The notes under the pieces are model-generated. The model was not told the DNA's origin and searched no databases. It saw only the letters and a list, made by a program, of their open reading frames with translations. A program made the position numbers and the translations under genes. DNA of 64,000 nt from contig NZ_JAOEEA010000004.1 in the NCBI RefSeq assembly GCF_029837695.1, forward strand, positions 328,913 to 392,912, read 5' to 3'. The DNA is from Pseudomonas sp. GD04019. Its GTDB lineage: Bacteria > Pseudomonadota > Gammaproteobacteria > Pseudomonadales > Pseudomonadaceae. Below are positions 57,232 to 64,000 of this stretch, piece by piece. How positions within the stretch are numbered: position 1 is the first letter of the stretch; every line of letters begins with the position of its first letter.

Positions 57232-58343
57232 GCGCTAGCGGTTGAAGGCTCGATGCTGAGCTGGGAGTTGAAGTAGGTCGTGAAGTTCTGGCCGTTGGCA
57301 TAGGCCTTTTCCAGGCGAGCGGTCTGCTCCTTTAGTGCCTGACTAGATTTGGTCCATTGCTCGGTGGGTAGCGGCTGTGACCATTGAGCGATGTTGGCGG
57401 GCATGGCCTTCATCGCGTAGCCGTGGTCCCACTCGGCAACCCAATAGGGGACGCGCCACCAAGTGATCACCCGGCACAGGTACCACCAGGCGACGCCGAT
57501 GGCCGAACCATTGCCTTCGCGATAGGCCTCGTGCACGGCGTTGCGCTCCAGATCGAAAGTGTGGCGTCCCTCGTAGGGTGCCTTACCGGGGCAGTACGCC
57601 GGGCCCTTTTCCATATAGCTGCGGATGGCTTCCCATTTGGAGATGCCATGCGCGGGGGTGAATACCCCGTGGGTGAGGAAGTGGGTCTTGTCGGTCTTGG
57701 GGTTATCGATGGCCATGCCGAAGGTGTAGGTGCTCATTACTCCTTCGCCGGTGAAACCGGTGCTGACCGAGACCCAGGCAACCAGTTCCTCCCAGGACTG
57801 GATGATGGGTTCGTCGCTGCCCTCGGGGAAATAGCAGACCTCGCGGCGTTGGCGGTTGAAGCGTAGGGGGCGAGTACGAGCTTTTTTGAGGGTGCTGTGA
57901 ATCACCGTAGCAGTAAGCAGGGCTGATATAGGTAGTACTGTCCACCAGCTCACATCAACTAAGTAGAGGTAAAAGCCTTCATAAAACATGTTCCAGAAAT
58001 CTTTTTTATATGGACCGAATGCCTGTATGGCTGCCCCCAGAAGCGGGAGGACAAAGAGCATAGTGCCGCCTGCGAACATCACGCCCCAAATCGCCAATTG
58101 GGTCTGGAATGCCTTGTTGGTATTGCTCTGGCCAACGTCCAGATAGGTGTCGTTGACTTCTACAAAACTGCCCCACAAATCCATGGGGAGATGTCCGGTT
58201 GGGACCGGTAGCGGAGCTAGGAACAGGGCCTCACCAGTAGCGAAGCGACGAGCCTCTCCGGCGCTGGGGCGTTGGTTTCTGAGGTCGAGTTCGTCCTGAG
58301 GTTGCTGCGGTGGGTTTGGCATGGAGTCAGCGGTTGGGACCAT
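57228..58343 (-). CDS. DUF6708-like membrane protein, likely T6SS immunity protein 2
   Basis: A 371-residue protein with two predicted transmembrane helices (about 85-109 and 134-152) and a large cytoplasmic or periplasmic C-terminal part. It is a paralogue of the next gene upstream: both have APxPVPTG near residue 45, RFNRQRREV (161-169 here), SxWEAIRxxMEEGP-like (KWEAIRSYMEKGP) and WSQPLP near the C-terminus. This looks like the DUF6708 family that accompanies VasX-type effectors. The likely start is 58343; ATG 58322 is an alternative. Confidence 0.75.
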   Translation of the reverse strand: MVPTADSMPNPPQQPQDELDLRNQRPSAGEARRFATGEALFLAPLPVPTGHLPMDLWGSFVEVNDTYLDVGQSNTNKAFQTQLAIWGVMFAGGTMLFVLPLLGAAIQAFGPYKKDFWNMFYEGFYLYLVDVSWWTVLPISALLTATVIHSTLKKARTRPLRFNRQRREVCYFPEGSDEPIIQSWEELVAWVSVSTGFTGEGVMSTYTFGMAIDNPKTDKTHFLTHGVFTPAHGISKWEAIRSYMEKGPAYCPGKAPYEGRHTFDLERNAVHEAYREGNGSAIGVAWWYLCRVITWWRVPYWVAEWDHGYAMKAMPANIAQWSQPLPTEQWTKSSQALKEQTARLEKAYANGQNFTTYFNSQLSIEPSTASA

Positions 58344-58352
58344 GAAAGGAGT

Positions 58353-59411
58353 CTAACCCGTTGCGGCGGGTGATTCGGTGGCCGGCTCTGCGAACTTGAT
58401 CTGGTAGTAATCCAGCAGGTTTTGCCCCTTGGCGAAGGCCTTGCGGATCTCGGCGCTTTCCTTGAGCAGGGCTTCGCTCGGATTGGCCTGCTGCTCGTCG
58501 GGCAAGGGTTGCGACCAGTCCAGTACTTCCTGCGGAAAGACGGCCTTGGGACGGCGGTTGACCCACTGAGCGATGTGACAGGGCAAGGTCCAACCGCTAC
58601 AGAACTGGATGACCAGAAAGCCGAAGGCATAGCGCGGCCACCAGTGTTCCTTGCGGTACACGCCCCGGCACATGTGAAAGTAGGCCACGGTACCTTCCTG
58701 AAATTCTTCATCGGACAGTACCGGCGTCGGCAGGGCCGCAGGGCCTTCTTCCATAAACACCCGAATGGCTTCCCACTCGCTGACCACCAAGCTCAGATTG
58801 CCGCCGGGGATGGTGACCCAATAGACATCGCCGCTACTGGCATTGCGCAGGCCGAGCATCAGGGCAAAGCTGGGCATAACGGCGTACTGGGTAACGATCT
58901 GGCTGGCCGAAACGCAGGCGATTACTTCTTCCCAGGGCACATAGACAGGGGCTTCGCCGCGAAACACCAGGGCCACCTCGCGGCGCTGGCGGTTAAAGCG
59001 CACAGGCGAGCGAGCGCCGAGATTGCGGATAATGCGGAACATGTTGTAGCCGGCCAAAGCGGCAATGCAGGCAATAAAGCCCCACATGGGGGGGGTGGAA
59101 AAGCCATCGATCCAGCCATCAACAAACGGCTCCTTATACCTCCGAAGCCAAGCTCCAAAGCCAGAGGCAAAAAAGAATAAGATTATTAAGGTCATCACCG
59201 AGCCGATATAGGCCCTGGCCGCGAACTCGACGCTGGCCTGGCCGGCGCCCACATCCAGGAAAACTTCATTGGCCTCCTGATGCAGGTTCTGCCCGCTGAA
59301 GGCCGGCATGCCAGTGGGCACCGGCCTGGGCGCCAGGTAGAACACCTCGGTGCCGGTTTCGCGCTCGAAGTCCCCGGCGTGGGGCAGGCGCTCGTATTGG
59401 TTTTCAGGCAT
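58353..59411 (-). CDS. DUF6708-like membrane protein, likely T6SS immunity protein 1
   Basis: A 352-residue protein with two clear transmembrane helices (about 68-90 and 109-128), the conserved RFNRQRREV at 138-146, SEWEAIRVFMEEGP and DWSQPLP. It directly follows the effector, overlapping its stop by eight bases, which is the usual place of an immunity gene; the VasX partner TsiV2 is also a membrane protein. Its role as immunity is inferred from place and topology only. Whether both paralogues protect against the same effector is open. Confidence 0.77.
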   Translation of the reverse strand: MPENQYERLPHAGDFERETGTEVFYLAPRPVPTGMPAFSGQNLHQEANEVFLDVGAGQASVEFAARAYIGSVMTLIILFFFASGFGAWLRRYKEPFVDGWIDGFSTPPMWGFIACIAALAGYNMFRIIRNLGARSPVRFNRQRREVALVFRGEAPVYVPWEEVIACVSASQIVTQYAVMPSFALMLGLRNASSGDVYWVTIPGGNLSLVVSEWEAIRVFMEEGPAALPTPVLSDEEFQEGTVAYFHMCRGVYRKEHWWPRYAFGFLVIQFCSGWTLPCHIAQWVNRRPKAVFPQEVLDWSQPLPDEQQANPSEALLKESAEIRKAFAKGQNLLDYYQIKFAEPATESPAATG

Positions 59412-62400
59412 GCAGGTGCTCCGGGGTGATTTCGATCCATTGCGGGGCGATACGGGTGGGCCCGACGGAGGGCTCGCCCTTGATCGGCTCGCTCGAAGCG
59501 GTGGAGCCTAACGGAATCGAGTAGTACAGGTATGCATCGTTTTGCTTGAGCGGCGTGCCGGCCAACTCCGGTTGTACCGCCAGGCGCAGTCGTAGTCTGG
59601 ATTGTGGGCCAGACCAGTCGGCCGACACCTCCAGTTCAAGGGTCAGCGGGTTGTCGCCGACTGGGCGCAGGTTGTTGCGCACGATCTCGCCGATGTCCTT
59701 TGCGGGCCAGCCGAGCTGATACTCCCATTCCGCAGTAAGGCGCAGCGGATGCTGGCGCAGGCTGGCCATGCTCACGCCTGGCAGGCTCAGCAGCAGGCGG
59801 CGCGACTCTTCGCCATCCTGGGGACGCTGGGCCAGGCCTTGATCGGTGATCAGCGGGCGCATGCTGGCCTCGGCCAGGCCCTGGGCATGGGTGGGCCAGT
59901 CCCAGCCCTTGCTTTCCAGGCCCCAGCAGCAACCCAGCATCCAGCGCTGCTGGTCATCCAGGTTGCCGTAGTTGTACAGCGTCTCGCCGCCAAACTGCAG
60001 GGCGGTGGCCGCCAGGCCCCAGGGGCTGAGGCGGACGGAAAAGCTCAGAAAACGCGCACCACGGGTGGCCCAGGCGGCGCTGAGCGCTACCGCTCGCTGG
60101 CCCGGTGCTGCTCGCGAGGCCTCCATGATCAGCCCGCCAAACTCCGCAAATGCCTTGCCGGTGATTGCAGCGTTTATTGCAGTACTGCTGGTGTCGCCGA
60201 CAAAGGCCATCAGCGCGCCGGCCTGTTCGCTGGTGGTGCCAGTGCGCATGGCGTCCAGCCATTTGTTCCAGTTGTTCCAGGAGGTGCCCACCGAGCCTAG
60301 CAGGGCCAAAGGCGCAATCACCGCGCCCAGGCCCAGCCCCAGCTTGCCCAGCTTGACGGCGAACTGCATGCCACCTTTGCCGCCGGAGCTGGCGACAATG
60401 GCCTTGAAGGCTTTATCCACCAGGGCGATATGGGCGTTCTGATATACCGATAGAGCAGATGATACTGGGGCCATAAGTGCCCCGTAGAAGATGACTCGAT
60501 CTTTCCAGGACGGATCTTTGGATACACTCTGCCATGCCTTCAGTGCATCCCTCAGATTCCATGTCTGTAAGGCCAGTGCCAGCAGCGGCAGTGCGCTGCT
60601 TTTCGCGACTGCACTATAGGCGCCCGTCTCGCCATAAGCGCCCCGCAGGCCCAAGCGCAACCGGCGGATCTCCTCGTTCAGCAGGTTCTGCTGGGCAGGG
60701 TCGATTTTCAGTTTTGCTCCGATAAAACCCGCTTGCGCTGCGCCGGTGGTAATCACGCTGTCCTGGATCTGGCTGACCAGAGCGGCGCGCTGTTGGCGCA
60801 GTGCGGCCAATTGTTGGTTGAGCTGCTGTTTCTGCACTTTGGCAGCCTGGCGCTGAGCCTCACTGAGGCTGCGGCGCTTGCTGTCGGCTTTGGCCCGGTC
60901 GCGTGCAGCGGTCAGCTGGTCTTCGCTGTCCAGTAGCCGTACAAGGCTTGCCAGCCTGGACATGAAGAGCGTGACATCTTGCTCGGTCGCCACCTGCAGA
61001 TCGGCTCCTTCCTGCTTGAGCGCGGCCAGGCTGCCCAGGCGCTGGGCGCGATTGCTGTAGGCCTCCAGCTTGTCCAGATGGGCTTTCAGGTCGGGGCTGT
61101 TGAGCTTGCTCTGTACCGCTGCGAGCCAGTCCTGCAGGCGCAGGGCGATGGCCGGCGAGTAGGCCGCATTGACGGCCTGGCTGGCGCTGAGAGCTGCGGG
61201 GCTGAGCGTGAGGCTTTTGCTCCAGTGGCTGCCCATCAGCCCCCCCACTTCCTGTAGGCGGGCCTTGGCGTCCGCCAGCCCGCCTTTGAGGTTGCGGATG
61301 TCGTCCAGCCATTTGGTCAGATCTCCCGACTTGCTGATGAAGAAGGCCAGGTCCAGGCGGCTGGCAAAGGCGGGGAGGATGTAATAGGGGTATTTGTGGA
61401 AGTACTCGCTGACGGCCTTGAGGCTGTCTTCGGTGCGGCACATGTCACGTACGCAGTTCTGCTCGGTCACCAGCGCGGCCATCAGTTGATCGGGCACATT
61501 GGTGTCGAAGTACCAGGCGCTGCGGTGGTATTCGGCCTGGGTGAAGAGACCGACACGGTCTGCCGTGATGCGGTCGAGGCGAGCGTTCCAGCGCTGGAGA
61601 TGAACGCGTTCGGCGGCAAGGTACTGGTTCATCTCCTTGTGACGGACCAGATCATGGATGCCTCGCGCGCCCAGCCCCTTGCCCTCCAGCACCGCATGGC
61701 TGTGGTCCTCGATGACCTCGATATCGTCTTCCAGTTCGTCATAGAGGTCGTCGCCGAGCGCCTCTTCCATGGCCTTTTTCTTGGCGGCGACATCCGTTTG
61801 GGCTGCCGGGACCCTGGGGTCGAAACGATGCATGCCAGCTAAGCGGTTGCGGGCATTGATGTAATCGTAGATTTTCTGGCGCTGGGCTGGAGTGGTTTTC
61901 TCAAACAGTTTCGAGCTGGCGCCCGCTTTACGTGCGGTGCTGTCGCTCACCACCATCAGGGTCTCGATGTAGCTGCCTATCACGTACTTGAGGTCGTTGC
62001 GTTCCTTGGCTACCCAGCTTTCAATCCAGCCGACGACCTTGTCCTGCTCGTCGGCCAAGTCGCGCATGACGCCGATGCTGTCCTTGAACACCAGATAGAG
62101 GTGGTCGTGCTCGTGCTTGGGCTGCAGGGCCTTCTTCACCTCGCCGAGCTGGGTCTTGCGATAGAGCGGCTGGTGCTCCCAGCAGTAGTCCTGGCTTTCC
62201 TCGGGGTGGGCGCCTGTCGGGGCTTTGATGGCGGCGGGCTGTTCGGCCAGCTCCGCTATCCATTTGGCGGCCTGTTTCTCGGTCAGGAGGTGGTTGCCAC
62301 CTTTTTCACAATCGGCCTTTGTCAGATCGATCACTTGCATGAAGTGGTCGCGCTCGGCTCGGCTCTTGAGCATCTGCGAGCATTTGAAGGCGGTCCACTG

Positions 62401-62811
62401 CACTTCCGAAAAGCTAACATGCAGGGTGCTGCTGCGCGGGAAAACCAGGCGATCATCGGTCAGGTTGCCTTGGCGCTTGTCCTGAGCGGCTTCCTTGCCT
62501 TTCCAGAGAAACTTGGTAACGACACCTTTCTCGACCCGGTACTCGTGCAGATAGCCGGTGCTGTTATCAATCACATACAGCCAGCCACCTCGTAGCAGGC
62601 GGATGCCCAGTGGCCTCGATTTGAGTTTGTAAGGCACTGCTACTTCGCTGGCCGGATCTAGGCGCTCGACCAGGCCATAGCGCAGTGGCAGCAGTTGTAT
62701 CTTGTTCTTCATCAACGGGCAGGCACCGCCAGCGATCTTGACGTCGCTGCTGCTCTTGGGTGCCAGATTTGGATTCTTGCCGCTGCTGCGTGGTGGTTGC
62801 TGGGCGGTCAT
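59404..62811 (-). CDS. VasX-like MIX effector of the type VI secretion system
   Basis: An 1135-residue protein. The N-terminal region carries the three MIX motifs in order: QLLPLR (39-44), RGGWLYVI (74-81) and VSFSEVQWT (132-140), the marker of MIX effectors. Together with CPLMKNKIQLLPLRYGLVE-like residues 31-49 this is the VasX N-terminal region. A long charged, partly coiled-coil middle is followed by hydrophobic segments near residues 779, 834, 874 and 930, a pore-forming pattern. It has no PAAR or lipase motif. The upstream DUF4123 adaptor and VgrG would load it. Membrane disruption of competitors is the likely action. Confidence 0.85.
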   Translation of the reverse strand: MTAQQPPRSSGKNPNLAPKSSSDVKIAGGACPLMKNKIQLLPLRYGLVERLDPASEVAVPYKLKSRPLGIRLLRGGWLYVIDNSTGYLHEYRVEKGVVTKFLWKGKEAAQDKRQGNLTDDRLVFPRSSTLHVSFSEVQWTAFKCSQMLKSRAERDHFMQVIDLTKADCEKGGNHLLTEKQAAKWIAELAEQPAAIKAPTGAHPEESQDYCWEHQPLYRKTQLGEVKKALQPKHEHDHLYLVFKDSIGVMRDLADEQDKVVGWIESWVAKERNDLKYVIGSYIETLMVVSDSTARKAGASSKLFEKTTPAQRQKIYDYINARNRLAGMHRFDPRVPAAQTDVAAKKKAMEEALGDDLYDELEDDIEVIEDHSHAVLEGKGLGARGIHDLVRHKEMNQYLAAERVHLQRWNARLDRITADRVGLFTQAEYHRSAWYFDTNVPDQLMAALVTEQNCVRDMCRTEDSLKAVSEYFHKYPYYILPAFASRLDLAFFISKSGDLTKWLDDIRNLKGGLADAKARLQEVGGLMGSHWSKSLTLSPAALSASQAVNAAYSPAIALRLQDWLAAVQSKLNSPDLKAHLDKLEAYSNRAQRLGSLAALKQEGADLQVATEQDVTLFMSRLASLVRLLDSEDQLTAARDRAKADSKRRSLSEAQRQAAKVQKQQLNQQLAALRQQRAALVSQIQDSVITTGAAQAGFIGAKLKIDPAQQNLLNEEIRRLRLGLRGAYGETGAYSAVAKSSALPLLALALQTWNLRDALKAWQSVSKDPSWKDRVIFYGALMAPVSSALSVYQNAHIALVDKAFKAIVASSGGKGGMQFAVKLGKLGLGLGAVIAPLALLGSVGTSWNNWNKWLDAMRTGTTSEQAGALMAFVGDTSSTAINAAITGKAFAEFGGLIMEASRAAPGQRAVALSAAWATRGARFLSFSVRLSPWGLAATALQFGGETLYNYGNLDDQQRWMLGCCWGLESKGWDWPTHAQGLAEASMRPLITDQGLAQRPQDGEESRRLLLSLPGVSMASLRQHPLRLTAEWEYQLGWPAKDIGEIVRNNLRPVGDNPLTLELEVSADWSGPQSRLRLRLAVQPELAGTPLKQNDAYLYYSIPLGSTASSEPIKGEPSVGPTRIAPQWIEITPEHLHA

Positions 62812-63704
62812 ATGGAGTTCCCTTCCATGGAGTCGGCACGTTCTCTGGCCAGCTCGGCGGCCTGCTCGATACGCTGTTCGGGCGATGCTGCGGAGGGCGT
62901 ATTCAGCAATGCAGCGATGTCAGCGTGCCGCTCCAGGGCATGCTCGCCGAGAAAGCCAAAAATGTTGGCGTATAGGGTGATGGCTCGCTCGCTGTTGAAA
63001 CCGCGCGCATAGGCATTCGAAGCAAGCCCGTGTAAATGTTGCCAGCGCTCCGGGCCCAGCAGCTGGGGCTGGTAGTGGGGGAAGAACTCCTGCATATGGG
63101 CATCGAGCTGGATAACGCAGCTGCGCAGGCTGACTTCGCCTAGCAATTCCAGCTGATCCTCGGAGAGTTGATAGGGTCGCTCCCGCGAGATTCTGGTGGC
63201 GGTCGCTGGGCGAGAATACTGACACCAGACATGTTTCGTGCGGTCGACCAGGGCAATTTGCTCGAATGGTCCGAACAGGGTGGCGTCGCCGATCTGCATG
63301 GCATGTTCGAGCAATGCTCCGGCTACCGCCGGATCGGCCAGGCGAAGGAGCATTTCTTCGCCCAGTGGGTGCCTGACGCAGCTCAACCAGCGCAGGTGCG
63401 TCAGCTGATTTTCCCGGTCGGCCTTGCTGAACAACAGATAGCCCCATTCTTCATCCGCATGCCGCAGATGTTGAGCGAGAGTCGGATCGCCAGGACCAGT
63501 CAGGCGAACCAGGCACGGAGATACATCGCTCAGGTCTGACCAGCGGGTACCTGCATACAGCGGTTCGAAGTCAGGCTCGTGACTCCACTCATAGAGTCGG
63601 CGCGGTAGTTCTTCCACACTGATGCCATCGAGCAGCAGGCTCGCCTGGGAATCCCATGGCAGTCCGGCCGGCAGCTCGAGATATGGGCGATCATTGTTCC
63701 GCAT
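62808..63704 (-). CDS. DUF4123 T6SS effector adaptor/chaperone (Tap/TEC type)
   Basis: A 298-residue cytoplasmic protein with a DUF4123 domain in its first 130 residues (LYAGTRWSDLSDVSPCLVRL, EEWGYLLFSKA). Such adaptors bind a specific effector and bring it to VgrG. It overlaps VgrG by 14 bases upstream and the effector by four bases downstream, so the three are made as one unit. The C-terminal 160 residues are not conserved in the general family and probably recognise this effector. Confidence 0.88.
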   Translation of the reverse strand: MRNNDRPYLELPAGLPWDSQASLLLDGISVEELPRRLYEWSHEPDFEPLYAGTRWSDLSDVSPCLVRLTGPGDPTLAQHLRHADEEWGYLLFSKADRENQLTHLRWLSCVRHPLGEEMLLRLADPAVAGALLEHAMQIGDATLFGPFEQIALVDRTKHVWCQYSRPATATRISRERPYQLSEDQLELLGEVSLRSCVIQLDAHMQEFFPHYQPQLLGPERWQHLHGLASNAYARGFNSERAITLYANIFGFLGEHALERHADIAALLNTPSAASPEQRIEQAAELARERADSMEGNSI

Positions 63705-64000
63705 CCGCAGCCTCCCGCTTGGCTGCTTCGCAGATGGCGCACAGCGGTTTCTTCTGCATAAGCGCCTGGCGCTGAGCCTGGATCAATAGTTCGCCTGCTT
63801 TGTCGCTGTCGGCAGCGACCACCTTGCCCGGTAGGATGGGCGACGCACCTGTACCGTTGCCTGGACTGCCACCCGAGTTGATCTTGATCTGCGGGCCGAC
63901 CAGGGTGACGCCGCTGGCGTCCAGCTTGATGAAGCTGCCGGCGGCCTTGAAGGTGAGTTCGGCGCCGGCTTCGAGGACGACCTTGAGGCCGCTGGAGAGA
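63691..64000 (-). CDS. VgrG spike protein, C-terminal part (runs off the window)
   Basis: The last 103 residues of a type VI secretion VgrG; the gene continues past the window end. The sequence SGLKVVLEAGAELTFKAAG followed by SFIKLDASGVTLVGPQIKIN is the VgrG C-terminal (DUF2345/gp5-like) beta-helix repeat region. A low-complexity GGSPGNGTG linker and a short Lys/Ala-rich tail (CAICEAAKREAADAEQ) follow, likely the adaptor-docking tail. Confidence 0.88.
   Translation of the reverse strand, partial: LSSGLKVVLEAGAELTFKAAGSFIKLDASGVTLVGPQIKINSGGSPGNGTGASPILPGKVVAADSDKAGELLIQAQRQALMQKKPLCAICEAAKREAADAEQ

Overview
The window is a stretch of Pseudomonas chromosome. Most genes are GC-rich, and the left half keeps the gene order I recall from P. 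aeruginosa around PA5055-PA5034: hslU, hslV, argS, priA, rpmE, maeB, ponA, pilMNOPQ, aroK, aroB, gltBD, hemE. The right part keeps the PA5028-PA5024-like block: ParA, universal stress protein, thioesterase, O-acetylhomoserine sulfhydrylase, TSUP permease. The species cannot be named from sequence alone. No rRNA, tRNA, CRISPR array, transposase or integrase was seen.

Layout. 1-337 is a regulatory stretch with a near-perfect sigma-54 promoter pointing out of the window, probably towards phaC1. 338-7485 (minus) holds a DUF971 protein, the HslUV protease under a clear sigma-32 promoter, a SPOR-domain protein, argS and priA. 7648-11460 (plus) holds rpmE, a secreted nuclease, an M48 lipoprotein peptidase and malic enzyme. 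11521-13935 (minus) is ponA, divergent from pilMNOPQ (14120-19051), followed by aroK, aroB, a DamX-like SPOR protein, gltBD and hemE (to 29826). The pilN-pilQ segment is much more AT-rich than its surroundings. 29872-31279 holds three small exported proteins.

31303-50190 (minus) is a complete aryl polyene (APE) pigment cluster. It has two full ketosynthases, a cysteine-free chain-length-factor-like ketosynthase, a ketoreductase, two dehydratases (one fused to the aryl-AMP ligase), two acyl carrier proteins, two acyltransferases, a glycosyltransferase, a thioesterase, a LolA-like carrier, an MMPL exporter, a DUF3261 lipoprotein and a methyltransferase. It also carries an MIO-type aromatic amino acid ammonia-lyase, a flavoprotein with halogenase signatures and a CPA2-type antiporter. 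Most genes overlap by a few bases, so this is one translationally coupled operon, probably driven from a promoter at 50283-50311. Three different inverted repeats sit in the few open junctions, including a palindromic element of about 550 bp.

50423-57004 is conserved chromosome. 57066-64000 (minus) is a type VI secretion island: the C-terminus of VgrG, a DUF4123 adaptor, a 1135-residue VasX-like effector with all three MIX motifs, two paralogous membrane proteins that are the likely immunity genes, and the degraded N-termini of two further paralogues.
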